Shown here one piece after another: positions 44,138 through 54,229 of a stretch of 61,572 bases of DNA; the stretch's first letter is position 1; each line of letters starts with the position of its first letter. The notes under the pieces were generated by a model that saw nothing but the letters and a program-made list of their open reading frames with translations, was not told where the DNA came from and searched no databases. Source of the DNA: Fragilaria crotonensis (taxonomy: Eukaryota > Bacillariophyta > Fragilariophyceae > Fragilariales > Fragilariaceae); NCBI GenBank assembly GCA_022925895.1, contig JAKSYS010000360.1, positions 1-61,572 of the forward strand, in the 5' to 3' direction. The position numbers were made by a program, and so were the translations under genes.

Positions 44138-45367
44138 TTATTCAAAGCTCTCCCAGTCGTCACTGTGATAATTTTCTGATAGCAATCTGTAAATGAAGCT
44201 CGGTTGAAAGGCACCAACGTTGGTCACGTAAAGGTTGATCAACTCTGGTGCAATGTAGTCGTGCACCGGGTTGAGAAACTCCACCTCTTTCATAAGCGGG
44301 TCGCTCAATTCCTTTAGAGTCAAAACCGAGCTTGGACTAACAACGTCCTGAAGCGTATCCTGGCCTTCGTGTGGGAACATGGGACAGAGCTTGAAGAGAC
44401 CGGTAACACAAACGACAGGTACTGCCATCCTACTGGCAGCCAGTGCCACCATGTTGCAACCACTAGAAGCAATGAGACCTCCGTTCGCCAAGACAGCATG
44501 AGCGGGCAGTAGAACCTTATTGACTCGAGCCATGACTGCAAAGGTGGCGGAGTCATTGATGACAATGGTGTCGATTCCGGCCTCGGCGAGCGATTTCGCC
44601 ATTTCAATGCCACCCCTATGAGGAGCTCCTTCACACACCACGACTTGGAAGCTGCGCTTTTTGAGAGCCGCAGCCTTGAGGAAGGATTCGATAGTTTTAG
44701 ATTTCCCGTAAGCCAGTACAACCTCATCTGCATGGATGTAACTCAAGGCTTGCTCATCAATATTTTTGTGTGTATCCTCCAAGTCCAACATGATTTCTTG
44801 AATAGCCTCCATGATGGTTTGTTTGAAATCTGCTCGCTCGACATAAAATGACCCGGGAAGGTCATCCCCATCTGTTGAGTACTCAACATGAGACGAGGAA
44901 GCCTCACGCCGGTGGTGTGCAGTACCTGTGCCCTTTTGTTGTTGCTGAGGATTTGCCCACAGCATTGAATCCATGGACGGGCGATTCCCACTGGCCGAGC
45001 GTCCTGATGCCATGGCTTCATCTCTTACCGCCGCCATGACGCGTCTCACAACATTCCCAATCGCCGGCTCCCGAAAGCCGCCCACTGCGTGCAGCTCGTG
45101 GCCCAAACCACGCAAAAGTAACAACAAATGTGCTGCATTCTTCCAACGTGTCGAACCGATCAGCGCCTGGAGCAATTCGATTGTTCTGCTAGCAACAACG
45201 AGACGATCTGCAGCTCCAAACATGCCCTGGACTGTCCGGCAATCGGTGGAGAGAAGACCCAATTTCAGATCAGTTTCAAACTTGTCAAGAATCACAAGAT
45301 GCTTTTCTGACAACCACTTGCGAATATTTTTGGGGTCTGGTTGAGATGCATTGATGGATGCATGCAT
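44138..45367 (-). CDS. EIF2B2: Translation initiation factor eIF2B subunit beta
   Basis: An intact frame of 409 residues. The N-terminal helical half (IRKWLSEKHLVILDKFETDLKLG, STRWKNAAHLLLLLRGLG) is followed by the Rossmann-like half: ADEVVLAYGKSKTIESFLKAAALKK, FQVVVCEGAPHRGGIEMAKSLA, DTIVINDSATFAVMARVNKVLL and AVLANGGLIASSGCNMVALAA. It ends LYVTNVGAFQPSFIYRLLSENYHSDDWE. The PSYVYRLLSE..Y...D ending and the NGG..G element identify the beta subunit. eIF2B exchanges GDP for GTP on eIF2; beta is in the regulatory core. A Gln/His/Ser-rich insert (QQQQKGTGTAHHRREASSS, about 145-165) is lineage-specific. Confidence 0.9.
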   Translation of the reverse strand: MHASINASQPDPKNIRKWLSEKHLVILDKFETDLKLGLLSTDCRTVQGMFGAADRLVVASRTIELLQALIGSTRWKNAAHLLLLLRGLGHELHAVGGFREPAIGNVVRRVMAAVRDEAMASGRSASGNRPSMDSMLWANPQQQQKGTGTAHHRREASSSHVEYSTDGDDLPGSFYVERADFKQTIMEAIQEIMLDLEDTHKNIDEQALSYIHADEVVLAYGKSKTIESFLKAAALKKRSFQVVVCEGAPHRGGIEMAKSLAEAGIDTIVINDSATFAVMARVNKVLLPAHAVLANGGLIASSGCNMVALAASRMAVPVVCVTGLFKLCPMFPHEGQDTLQDVVSPSSVLTLKELSDPLMKEVEFLNPVHDYIAPELINLYVTNVGAFQPSFIYRLLSENYHSDDWESFE

Positions 45368-46076
45368 GGTGATGCTTGTTTCGCCTTCACGTCTCGAGAA
45401 CAGTCGGTTTTAAAACACAGTTATCTTTGCTGACTGTAAAAGCTGAAGGTTGTCGAGTGTCAAGCTACCGGTGTAATCGCAGTACCAAAGACCAAAGGTA
45501 CTCGAGTACCAGCATTATTGTGATGGGGAGCGGCGTGAGACAAATCTCAAGTTGCATTTAATCCGGACGAAGTGCAGGAGGTATCTCTATCCCAAATCAG
45601 GAAGGGCAGGAAATGGTCATTGATTTCGGGTTTCGGTGTTTCGGTACCTGGTACTACAGTACTAGTACGCCATGAGTCGCACGTCGCACATACGGAGTAC
45701 TGGGATACTCCTACAGGCTACACCTATCGGAGTACAGTAGCACATACTTTAAGTCCATTGGCTGCAGTCTGCACTCTGCACCATTGCTCAACCTGATTAA
45801 TGACGCTAATACATGGTAGTTTAGTTGAACATAATGGAACGACGTATGTGACCGTGCTCTTTATCCTCAGAGTCTATGATAGCAGTAGTGTGCGTTATAG
45901 ACTCTCAGGACGCAGCAGAATTCCTAACTCACCACCATACCTCCTTCGTGCGCCATCTAGAACCCTACGTTAATTGTGAAAGCAGGTGAAAAGCTTGCAA
46001 AGAACATTAAGTATCCGATGCCTATAGAACGATCCAAGGAACTTGCTTTAAATGACGCAATCCTGCTTCTTAGCTA
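45368..46076. other. Intergenic, GTAC-rich
   Basis: Promoter side of eIF2B-beta; TACTCGAGTACC and GTACCTGGTACTACAGTAC words at 45490-45740. No gene seen. Confidence 0.5.
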
Positions 46077-46957
46077 CTAGTAGTCATCTGGGTCGTCAAA
46101 CAGCCAGTTTGGTCGCTTGGACAATAGGTCTTCCGACCGTGGCAAGGAAAGAAAGGCCCTGCCGTACAAGAGATCTATGCGAACGTTATGTCTCACCAAC
46201 TCTGCCTGACAAAATTGCTCAATCCATTTGTCTGTATGACATGGCGTCCAGATGACGTCAGAGGGTGGTACCAACAGTACAGGTTGGTCCTTGTGGTCCA
46301 ATCCTCGAAAGGGCATGTACAAAAGCGCCGCGCGGTACACAGGACTGGAGTTCGATGCATCATGAAATCGTTACGCAACACAAGCATTTGTCCATCCATT
46401 GTGGAAAGTGGACAAAATGTGCGTGTCATGTTAGTGGGTTCTTTCTCATGCGTCTGCAACTGGCATTCAAGCCAGGTGCAGTTGTAATTGTTTCCAGTTG
46501 CACCGCTGTTGCTGTCGTTCAAATAAAACAGGGAAAGGTATTCAAAGATGGTTCCATCTTTGCAGGGGAGTTGCGAGGTGGCATCATGGTGCCAGGTTCC
46601 TCCGAAGCCACCAACAGTAACTCTGGAGCAACTGAAGAAGTCTTGAAAATGGTCGGCTGAGGTCAAGGAGAACGCTTTGGCAAGTTTTGACTTTACAAAG
46701 TCTTGAAGGAATCCCAAGAGTTGTGCTTCTCTGCAGGTAGGTTGTTGATCGTGTATGACGTCAGGTGAGGTTGTTGAATTCAAGACATGGACTTCACCAA
46801 AGAGTGCTTGAAACGCAGCATCCAAGCGCTCGTGATCTTGAGAGGCTTTGCAACTGTGGCGGTTGATATGGTAAACAGAGGTGCTGTATCCTGTATCCTG
46901 TTCTCGTTGTGCGCGTTTGTACATACACATTATTTCTTCATCAACGTTAAAGGACAA
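46077..46957 (-). pseudogene. 2OG-Fe(II) oxygenase-like protein, one frameshift
   Basis: Starts at ATG 46957 and runs to about 46335 in one frame, then continues in the neighbouring frame to a stop at 46077 (about 290 residues). The pattern GGFGGTWHHDATSQL gives an H-x-D pair. Further on, GQMLVLRNDFMMHRTPV gives a distal His with an Arg two residues behind; this is the facial-triad layout of 2-oxoglutarate/Fe(II) dioxygenases (prolyl-hydroxylase type). After the break PFRGLDHKDQPVLLVPP continues sensibly. The frame change lies close to CCTGTGTACCG. No intron fits. The assignment rests on motif spacing and could be wrong; the substrate is unknown. Confidence 0.45.
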
Positions 46958-48590
46958 TCCATGATGAAACTGAGGAACTCGGCTTTTCGAGCATTGGAAA
47001 GTGACGATTGAACCTGTAGTGATGAATAAGACATGACGTCAGTACCTGATACGGTTTGTGTAATAAAACAAGTAACATTCAAGGCACTGATAAGTCAAAG
47101 CGGTACTTCGCTTTCTCACTGTCCGGTCTCAATTGTGGAACACGTTGTCACGCAGGAATTCTAGTGATCTCAAACTTTAATAATATACAATAAGCATCAT
47201 AGACCGGCAGCGGATTTGTGTGTGTGTTGACCTCGGAGAATTGTGGTGTTAACATTCCTTCACTAGAAACGTTGCGGTCTCCATCAGTGGAGTCTAACGT
47301 TATCTTCGTCATTGGTCATACATAATACATAATCCATTGTAGGGTTGCTAACTCTTCGCCGCTGATGCTAGTACTTACCACAATTGCTTATTGTTTTCCG
47401 CCCATTGTGTAATCAGGTCAGTGCACGATTAATGGATCAGATGCTTGACGATGGACGAGCTATGATACAGGAATGATTGGTAGACGTTGGTGACACAAGG
47501 ACCGGATGGTCTGGCCGACGTAGGAAAACAAATGTACCGCTATGTAGAGATGTGTACCTGGGGCATGTAGTAGAAAAGGTTTGCGTACAGTGTGACTGTG
47601 TATCACGAAAAGAATCGTAGAACGTGTGATATGCGTACAGTACGAGTACATCGTACAAGAGTACCTTGTACCTGGTACTCGGTATTGTCATACAGTACTA
47701 GTACTGACTTTTGACATCTCTCTCTCTCTATAAAAAAATGCATATAGCTGATGACATATACCTGGTACCTGGTACCATGTACCAGGTAGCATATAGCCGT
47801 GTATCATACATATTCAAGCATGCTTCAACTCTGATGAGTCCTCGAGCGCAACTGCAGTATCATGCCACTGTTCAACTGCGAGTGTAGATTTTGAATTATC
47901 AATTCAGCGAACCGTAAATGACGGTTATTCAGTCAATCTTTGCCGGTCACCACATTCATGTGCTAGAGCTAGAGCACATGGATACTTGCAATGTACTGCT
48001 ATTCATATTTGTATGTATATAAACACATGGACTCCCTCCAATACTACTACCATGCTTAACAGTACAACCTGGTATCATTCACTGTTTGCACACATGTAAC
48101 TGGTACTGGAGTACTAATTACTGCTGTGCTGCGAACCCCGTATGGCGATAGTGTGTACCGATTACCGATGCATACGGTTCCGGAACCAATGCGATTTGAG
48201 AGATATTTTTAACTTTTCACTTCAGAGTTTACATGTCTGTTGCCTATCCTGTGTTCATCAGCCCCCACGTTGATGCGTACGAAGATTTCGTAGACGTCGA
48301 GTAGGTTGCACGTCGGTCAACTCTTTTCCGTCTTGAGTGAACTTCTGTCCATTATATTGACTTCACACTTCACACTCAACGCTCAACCCAATCCAAGAAT
48401 CAAAAGACATCGGCCACAATCCCTGTCTCTCTCCTTATTTTCACTTTCAAGACTGGTTTACTGGCAAGAACCAAGTGTTTCGTTCCAGAAGGTACTGAAC
48501 TGAAAATCAAGTATCTCCTTCACCTTGTGGTAACTCAAGAGTGCCTTCAAGAGCTAAACAAGCAACGACCAAGCAACACGCAACGCTAAT
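46958..48590. other. Intergenic, promoter of the HMGS-KS gene
   Basis: 1.6 kb without a gene. GTACCTGGTAC-type words cluster at 47640-47800. Short CT-rich stretches (about 48420-48450) precede the start codon. No repeat shared with other promoters in the window was found. Confidence 0.5.
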
Positions 48591-51500
48591 ATGTCGGCGA
48601 AGAACGTTGGTATTCTAGCCCTGGAGGTGTACACACCGTCCACATTTGTTACTCAAGCTAAGCTCGAAGAGTATTCTGGAGTATCCGAGGGTCGGTATAC
48701 GATTGGTTTGGGGCAAAATGGATTGGCCGTAACTGGTGATGCCGAAGATATCAACTCCTTGTGTTTGACCGTGGTTCATTCACTTCTCGAAAAGTATAGT
48801 GTTGATCCGAACCAAGTGGGACGCCTAGAAGTTGGAACTGAGACGCTGGTGGACAAGTCCAAGTCAAGCAAGACTGTGTTGATGGACTTATTTCCCGGCA
48901 ACACCGACATGGAAGGAGCTACAATAGTAAATGCCTGTTACGGAGGCACTGCAGCTCTCTTGAATGCCTTCCTTTGGGTCGAATCCGACGGTTGGGATGG
49001 TCGCTACGCCATTGTGGTTGCTGCTGACATTGCTGCCTATGCCCGGGGTCCGGCACGTCCCACCTGTGGAGCCGGCGCGGTGGCAGTCTTGATCGGACGG
49101 GATGCTCCCCTGGTATTTCACCCCAAGGAACGCGCCACGCATGCCACCAACGTCTGGGATTTCTTCAAGCCGGATCATACGGTTGAGTATCCTACTGTCG
49201 ACGGGGCGCTGTCACAAACGTGTTATTATCAAGCCCTGGAGGATGTGTACACGCGATTTTCGAAAAAGATGGAGGAGATTGATCGCGTTCCCTTCGACGC
49301 CGAGTCGCCCGACTACTTGGTATTTCATGCGCCGTACAACAAGTTGGTTCAGAAATCCTACGCCCGACTCTTTTTGATGGATGCCCGCCGCAAACATGCC
49401 CTCATGGACGAGGAGGAAAAGAAGGGCGATGAACAGCCTTTGGCAGAATGGCTTGCTAAGCCAATCGAAGAAACCTATTCGGACAGAACTCTTGAAGGTG
49501 TTCTTAAGAATGTTTCTGCTCAATCGTTCAAGAAAAGACTCGTTGATGCCAATGTCGTTAGCAAGGAGGTAGGAAATACTTATACTGCCAGCGTCTTTTT
49601 GGGTCTGAGTTCATTGGTTGATCGTGTGGGTGGACGAGGAGAGCTGACCCCAGGAAAGACAATTGTTGTATTCTCGTACGGATCGGGAGCCTTGGCGAGC
49701 ATGTACCGCCTTCATGTGTAAGTTTCTGTTTGTGTCTGTGAAAGTCACGGCATTGGGTGTTCACTAACCTTTTCTCTAACGCCGTTATCATGTTGAATGT
49801 AGCCGTGAGCCAACGCAGAATCAATTTACGATCGACAAAATGGTTTCTACCATGAAGTTGACTGATCGTTTAGCGTCCCGAGAGGAAGTCAGCCCAGGCG
49901 AGCTGGATCATGCGCTAGAAACTCGAGCACGAATGCACCGTGCTGGTGCTCCATATTCACCTGTCTATCCAACGATTGGTCGTTTGTTCCCAGGAACTTA
50001 CTATCTGAACGGCATCGACTCGAAATGGACGCGAACCTATTCTCGCGTCCCATTAGACGCCAAGATGGTGTCTCCTGGCTCAACCTTGGCTCCACCCATC
50101 GTCCTTAGATATGCTGCCAGGGATACTGTGTCTGTTCCAGTTACAGGAAAGCTCTCGGTCTTGCAATCTGCTGATGACGCTGAACGTGCCGTCCGTCGGA
50201 TCGCGTGTGTGATTACTGGTACTGCCGCTGGACTTCCAGGAGGTGAGACCGTGTTTTCCGAGGACAACCTCTCGAAATTGATCCAAGGCAAGCAATGCAT
50301 CACGCAAATCAGTGAAAGCACATGTAAGGCAATGCTGGAAAAGAACGTTGTACAGACGAGGAAAAGTGCGGATGGTACTATCAAGGAGCATCCGGTTGAT
50401 TCCCATGATAAAGCCATTAAGCTTGCTGCGCAGCTCGGCAAGATCGACCTGACTGCATCGTATGGAGTGCCAAAAGGGTTAGCTGAAACCATGGACATTG
50501 CTGCCCAGGTAGCTGTTGCTGCTGGTATGGAAGCTCTCAAATCCGCTGGTTTGGTACGTGGCAAGAGTGCCGACCCTGCCGAATGGAAGCTGCCAGAACA
50601 GTACCGCGACACCACTGGAGTTGTGTACGCCTCGAGCTTCCCAGCGATGGATGCCGCTGTCGGTGAAGTCATGCGCTATCTGCAAAGCAAGACAGTTGGT
50701 GCTGCCGATACATTGAGTTTGATATCGGCCCTTCGAGCTCGAATGATCCAAAACTCGGATGGAGGCGTGCTCTCGGAGGAAGACGATGCCGCCTTCGGAC
50801 GTCTCGTTGCCCTCGCTACTGACACTGGCAAACCTGAAACTACCACTAAAGAGTACGTCTTCGATCGCAAGTTCCTTTTCCGAGTTCTCGTCCTCGGTAA
50901 CGCACAGCTTGCTCAATTGGCTGGATGTCGAGGGCCAAACACTCAGACCAATGCCGCATGTGCTGGAACTACTCAGGCCATCGGTATGGCTCAAGACATG
51001 CTTATATCCGGGCGCGCTGAGCGTGTTGTTGTCGTTGCTGGCGACAATGCGTCCGGCGAGACCCTTTTGCCTTGGCTGGGTTCAGGCTTCCGGGCGCTGG
51101 GTGCTGCAAGTACTGTCGCAAATGTCGAGGATGCCGCCTGTCCTTTCGATAAGCGCAGATCCGGCATGTTGCTAGGTGCAGGGGCTATTGGGCTTGTTCT
51201 GGAGACTGAAGCTAGCTGCATCGATCGACAGATCTCTGGCTCGTTTGAAGTAAAGGCTCGTCTTCTTGCCACGCAGTACTCGAACTCTGCGTTCCACGGC
51301 GCCGCATTGGACCGTAAACATATTGGTGCTGAGCTGAATCGCTTCTTGACCGATGTGGAATTGATTCACGGAATTAACAGGGCTGAAATAGCGACCCACG
51401 GTGTTTACTTTTCGCATGAAACATCCACGCATGCATCGGACGCCTCAAGTTGCGCTGGAAATGAAGTTGCCGCGCTGCGTTTCGCATTTGGTGATGAACT

Positions 51501-51762
51501 TTTGTCCAAGATGTTGATTGTCAACACCAAGGGCTTCACTGGCCATCCCATGGGTGTCTCCTTTGAGGACGTGACGGCTGTTGAAGTTCTCCTGAAACAA
51601 CGTGTCCCAGCTGTTTCCAACTACAAGGAGCATGATCCCTACCTTGGCGACTTGAACTTGTCTAAGGGAGGTCCGTATGCCTGTCGCTATGCCCTTCGCT
51701 TTGCTGCCGGCTTCGGTAGTCAAGTCGCCTTCGCACTCTTCGCTACTGCTCAGTACGAATAA
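48591..51762 (+). CDS. HMGS: Fused HMG-CoA synthase and beta-ketoacyl synthase
   Basis: Two exons, 48591-49717 and 49803-51762 (intron 85 bp, CATGT|GTAAGT to GAATGTAG|CC), encode 1,028 residues. Residues 1-470 are a full HMG-CoA synthase: Glu84 in RLEVGTETLVDKSKS, Cys116 in VNACYGGTAALLNA, His246 in VFHAPYNKLVQKSYARL, the FSYGSG strand at the splice junction and the C-terminal LFPGTYYLNGIDSKWTRTYSR. Residues about 500-1028 are a thiolase-fold ketoacyl synthase: ITGTAAGLPGG, Cys762 in NAACAGTTQA, His914 in FSHETSTHAS, Lys about 952 and His957 in NTKGFTGHPMG. All catalytic residues of both enzymes are present. There is no acyl-carrier domain and no plastid leader. HMGS condenses acetyl-CoA with acetoacetyl-CoA in the mevalonate pathway; what the KS half condenses is unknown. 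The frame is clean across the join, so the fusion is not an ORF artefact. Confidence 0.9.
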
Positions 51763-51884
51763 GCACCTACAGTGTTGGTGCCTTCTGTTGACGATTCAAT
51801 CTCATATCGTGTGGAATACTGTGAACCCTTACTATTTAGCAATATAATGCGTGATATACTAGCGTATGAGAAGCATCAACTTTT

Positions 51885-52672
51885 TCATGCAATGTCCAAG
51901 CAATCCAGAATCGTCTTGAGGGCCTTCTCGGCTAGGATGACTTGAGTTCGGGCCTCCTCCAAATACTTCAAGACGGCATCCTTTCCTCCACCAGGATTGT
52001 ATTCACCAAATTGACTGATAAATGCCATGCTGTTGCTCATGTTCATTGCTGTATTCCAATCTTCCGTAGCTTCGAAGAATGCATCGAGCTTGTCTGGATC
52101 CAAGTCCATGTTTTTGACCTTGGCAAAGACCTTCTCAATTTGAAACAATGGGTCTGTGGTAGATCGGAGTCCCAAAGCCCTACGTACCGCGTCCGAGTCA
52201 CGCTTGCACTCACCGCCATTCTCGCGGCATACTATTGAAAGAACGAGTGGATAAGGGTGGACGGATAAATAAATGGCGTTTGTGAGTGAGTGAGAGGGTT
52301 TTAACTATCAACAAGCATGCACTTCGACAACACATCAACATCGCTAAGAAGCATAAACTCACCGGTCGTCTCCTTCTCGAAATTATCTAACAAGTATACA
52401 ACTTGCGCGTGGCCAAGTTTGAGGCGTTCCAAATCTTCCTTGGTTGGGACATTGTCTCCAGCGGAAGCAGCGTTTGCCTTGCTGGTTGGGACTACCAAAG
52501 TGGTTGATAGCACCCCAGCAGCCGTGAAACCAAAAGCAACAACATCGCGTCTAGAAACAGTAGCTTGCAGCGACGACGACATGACAAAGCGGCCATGATG
52601 GTTGGGATGCGGGGCAAATGATGATGCTGACGCAATGAGCAACAGATAGGTTACCGATTTCAACATGTTCAT
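51885..52672 (-). CDS. Thylakoid-lumen four-helix-type protein with bipartite plastid and Tat signal
   Basis: Exon 1 is 52672-52363, exon 2 is 52231-51885, with a 131-bp intron (ACCG|GTGAGT, CAATAG|T), giving 218 residues. The leader MNMLKSVTYLLLIASASSFAP is a signal peptide with the classic diatom ASSFAP plastid motif. It is followed by a transit region and a twin-arginine thylakoid signal (SRRDVVAFGFTAAGV to SKANAAS, residues about 39-70). The mature protein of about 150 residues is helical (EDLERLKLGHAQVVYLLDNFEKET, DPLFQIEKVFAKVKNMDLDP, GGKDAVLKYLEEARTQVILAEKAL) with two cysteines (VCRENGGEC). This matches the general design of PsbQ/Psb31-like extrinsic photosystem II proteins, but I cannot assign a named subunit. 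It is tail-to-tail with the HMGS-KS gene, 122 bp apart. Confidence 0.75.
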
Positions 52673-52769
52673 TTTCCTCACAAGGTCTCCTTGTACACTA
52701 CTAGGCAAATTATTTTGCACGATGACGATGCAGTAGTCACAACATCTCTCTTCTAAAAAATCCTACTAT

Positions 52770-53312
52770 CCTACTATATTATAAATTAATTGTGTGCGTG
52801 TGTGCGTGCGTGCGTCCGTCTGTTACGGAGTATGACCACTCTGGGGTACTGGATCAAATGAATACTGTCTCATACTGGGTATGATATATGTCATACATGC
52901 ATACTGGAGTACTCCGTAAGCGATGTCGGTAAGATTTGCATATACGTAGTTCAGTGCGTGCGTCTGTTACGGAGTATGACCACCAGAGTTTCTGAAATAT
53001 CAAACGGGTACCCACGTAAAGCTACGCTCACGGAAGTGAACCCATACGATCTACCAAGACCTGTAGTTAGTACTATATGTTTCACTACACCGGTAGCAAA
53101 CATACTGTCAGCTATGATTGCATCCTGAAAACGGACTGGTAAATTTCTATGACCATTGGGGTACTGCAATAGTACTGAACTGTAGTGTGTATATTCCAAA
53201 GTCCGACCAATTGGGAGGTACCCACTAGTATATTATAAATTAATTGTGTGCGTGCGTGTGTCAGTCCGTCCGTCTGTTACGGAGTATGACCACTCTGGGG
53301 TACTGGATCAAA
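52770..53312 (+). repeat. Dispersed repeat around GTCCGTCTGTTACGGAGTATG
   Basis: About 80 bp starting TATTATAAATTAATTGTGTGCG and ending GGGGTACTGGATCAAATG occurs at about 52777-52860 and again at about 53230-53312. A partial copy (GTCTGTTACGGAGTATGACCA) is at 52961-52984. All are in the same orientation. Confidence 0.75.
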
Positions 53313-53695
53313 TGTTGCACTGTTACGTGGATTACATGTACTACAGGTCTACAGTACATAAACGGACGGTAATTTATGTTGAAACGACAGTGTGTTACGT
53401 TACTGAACTACAATACTGTACTAATTCAAAGTTACTGCCAGGTTGGGGGTACTGTACGTCCAGTTTCCTGTAGTAGACACTCCGATCAAATGTGAGGTAC
53501 CCGCTAGTATCTAATATATGGTTCATTTGGAGGGGTAGCGACAAACGTCATAGGACATGTAGAACCCCGGTAATTCCATACTCCCGATTCCAGACTTTGC
53601 CATTGCGGTGTACAAGTACCAGGTACTACCGGCGTAGTACGACACTACAACAGGACCGGGAACCTGTGAAGAGTCGATCTATAGATGCGCAAAAA

Positions 53696-54170
53696 TATGA
53701 TATATTGTACTGTTTTACAATATACTCGAGTATTGCAATATATTGTTAACAATATACTGTATTGGTTCGATCTGGTAATACAATATATCGTATTGGTTCG
53801 ATCTGACGATACAATATATTACAATATATTGTATTGGTCCGACCTGACAATACAATATATTGTATTTTGGTTCATGTTACAATACCAATATATTGTCTAT
53901 TGTCGTTAACAAGTATTGCAGTATATTGTACAATATATATTGTAAGTAGCGTAATACTGACTGATACCCCATGCAAAAGCAGCGGCTGTTTGGTATTACT
54001 GGTGTACTCGGAGTACAGCACTCTACAAGTAGAACTGTAGTATCTCAGGATCACAAGGGGTGTGCAACAATATATATTGTATTGCAAGATATATTGTTGA
54101 CAATATATTGTATTGCTTTGTCCTGACAATACAATATATTGTATTGGTTCGTCGTGACAATACATTGATG
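53696..54170. repeat. Cluster of ACAATATATTGT palindromes
   Basis: About a dozen copies of (A)CAATATATTG or variants, often embedded in AATACAATATATTGTATTGG followed by a TTCGATCTGAC spacer. There are two sub-clusters (53696-53945 and 54066-54170), separated by about 120 bp of unrelated sequence. Confidence 0.85.
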
Positions 54171-54229
54171 TAGATGTATGCACAGCAGCATGCCGCCCTG
54201 GCTCCAAACTTCTGAACCCTGCCTCCTGT

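Noticed and set aside
49718-49840. HMGS seeming to end at 49721 with an independent gene starting at ATG 49840
   Set aside because: The residues after 49803 complete the HMGS C-terminus and the splice sites keep the frame.
53696-54170. CRISPR-like array
   Set aside because: Spacers are not unique but repeat themselves, units are palindromic and irregular, and the genome is eukaryotic.
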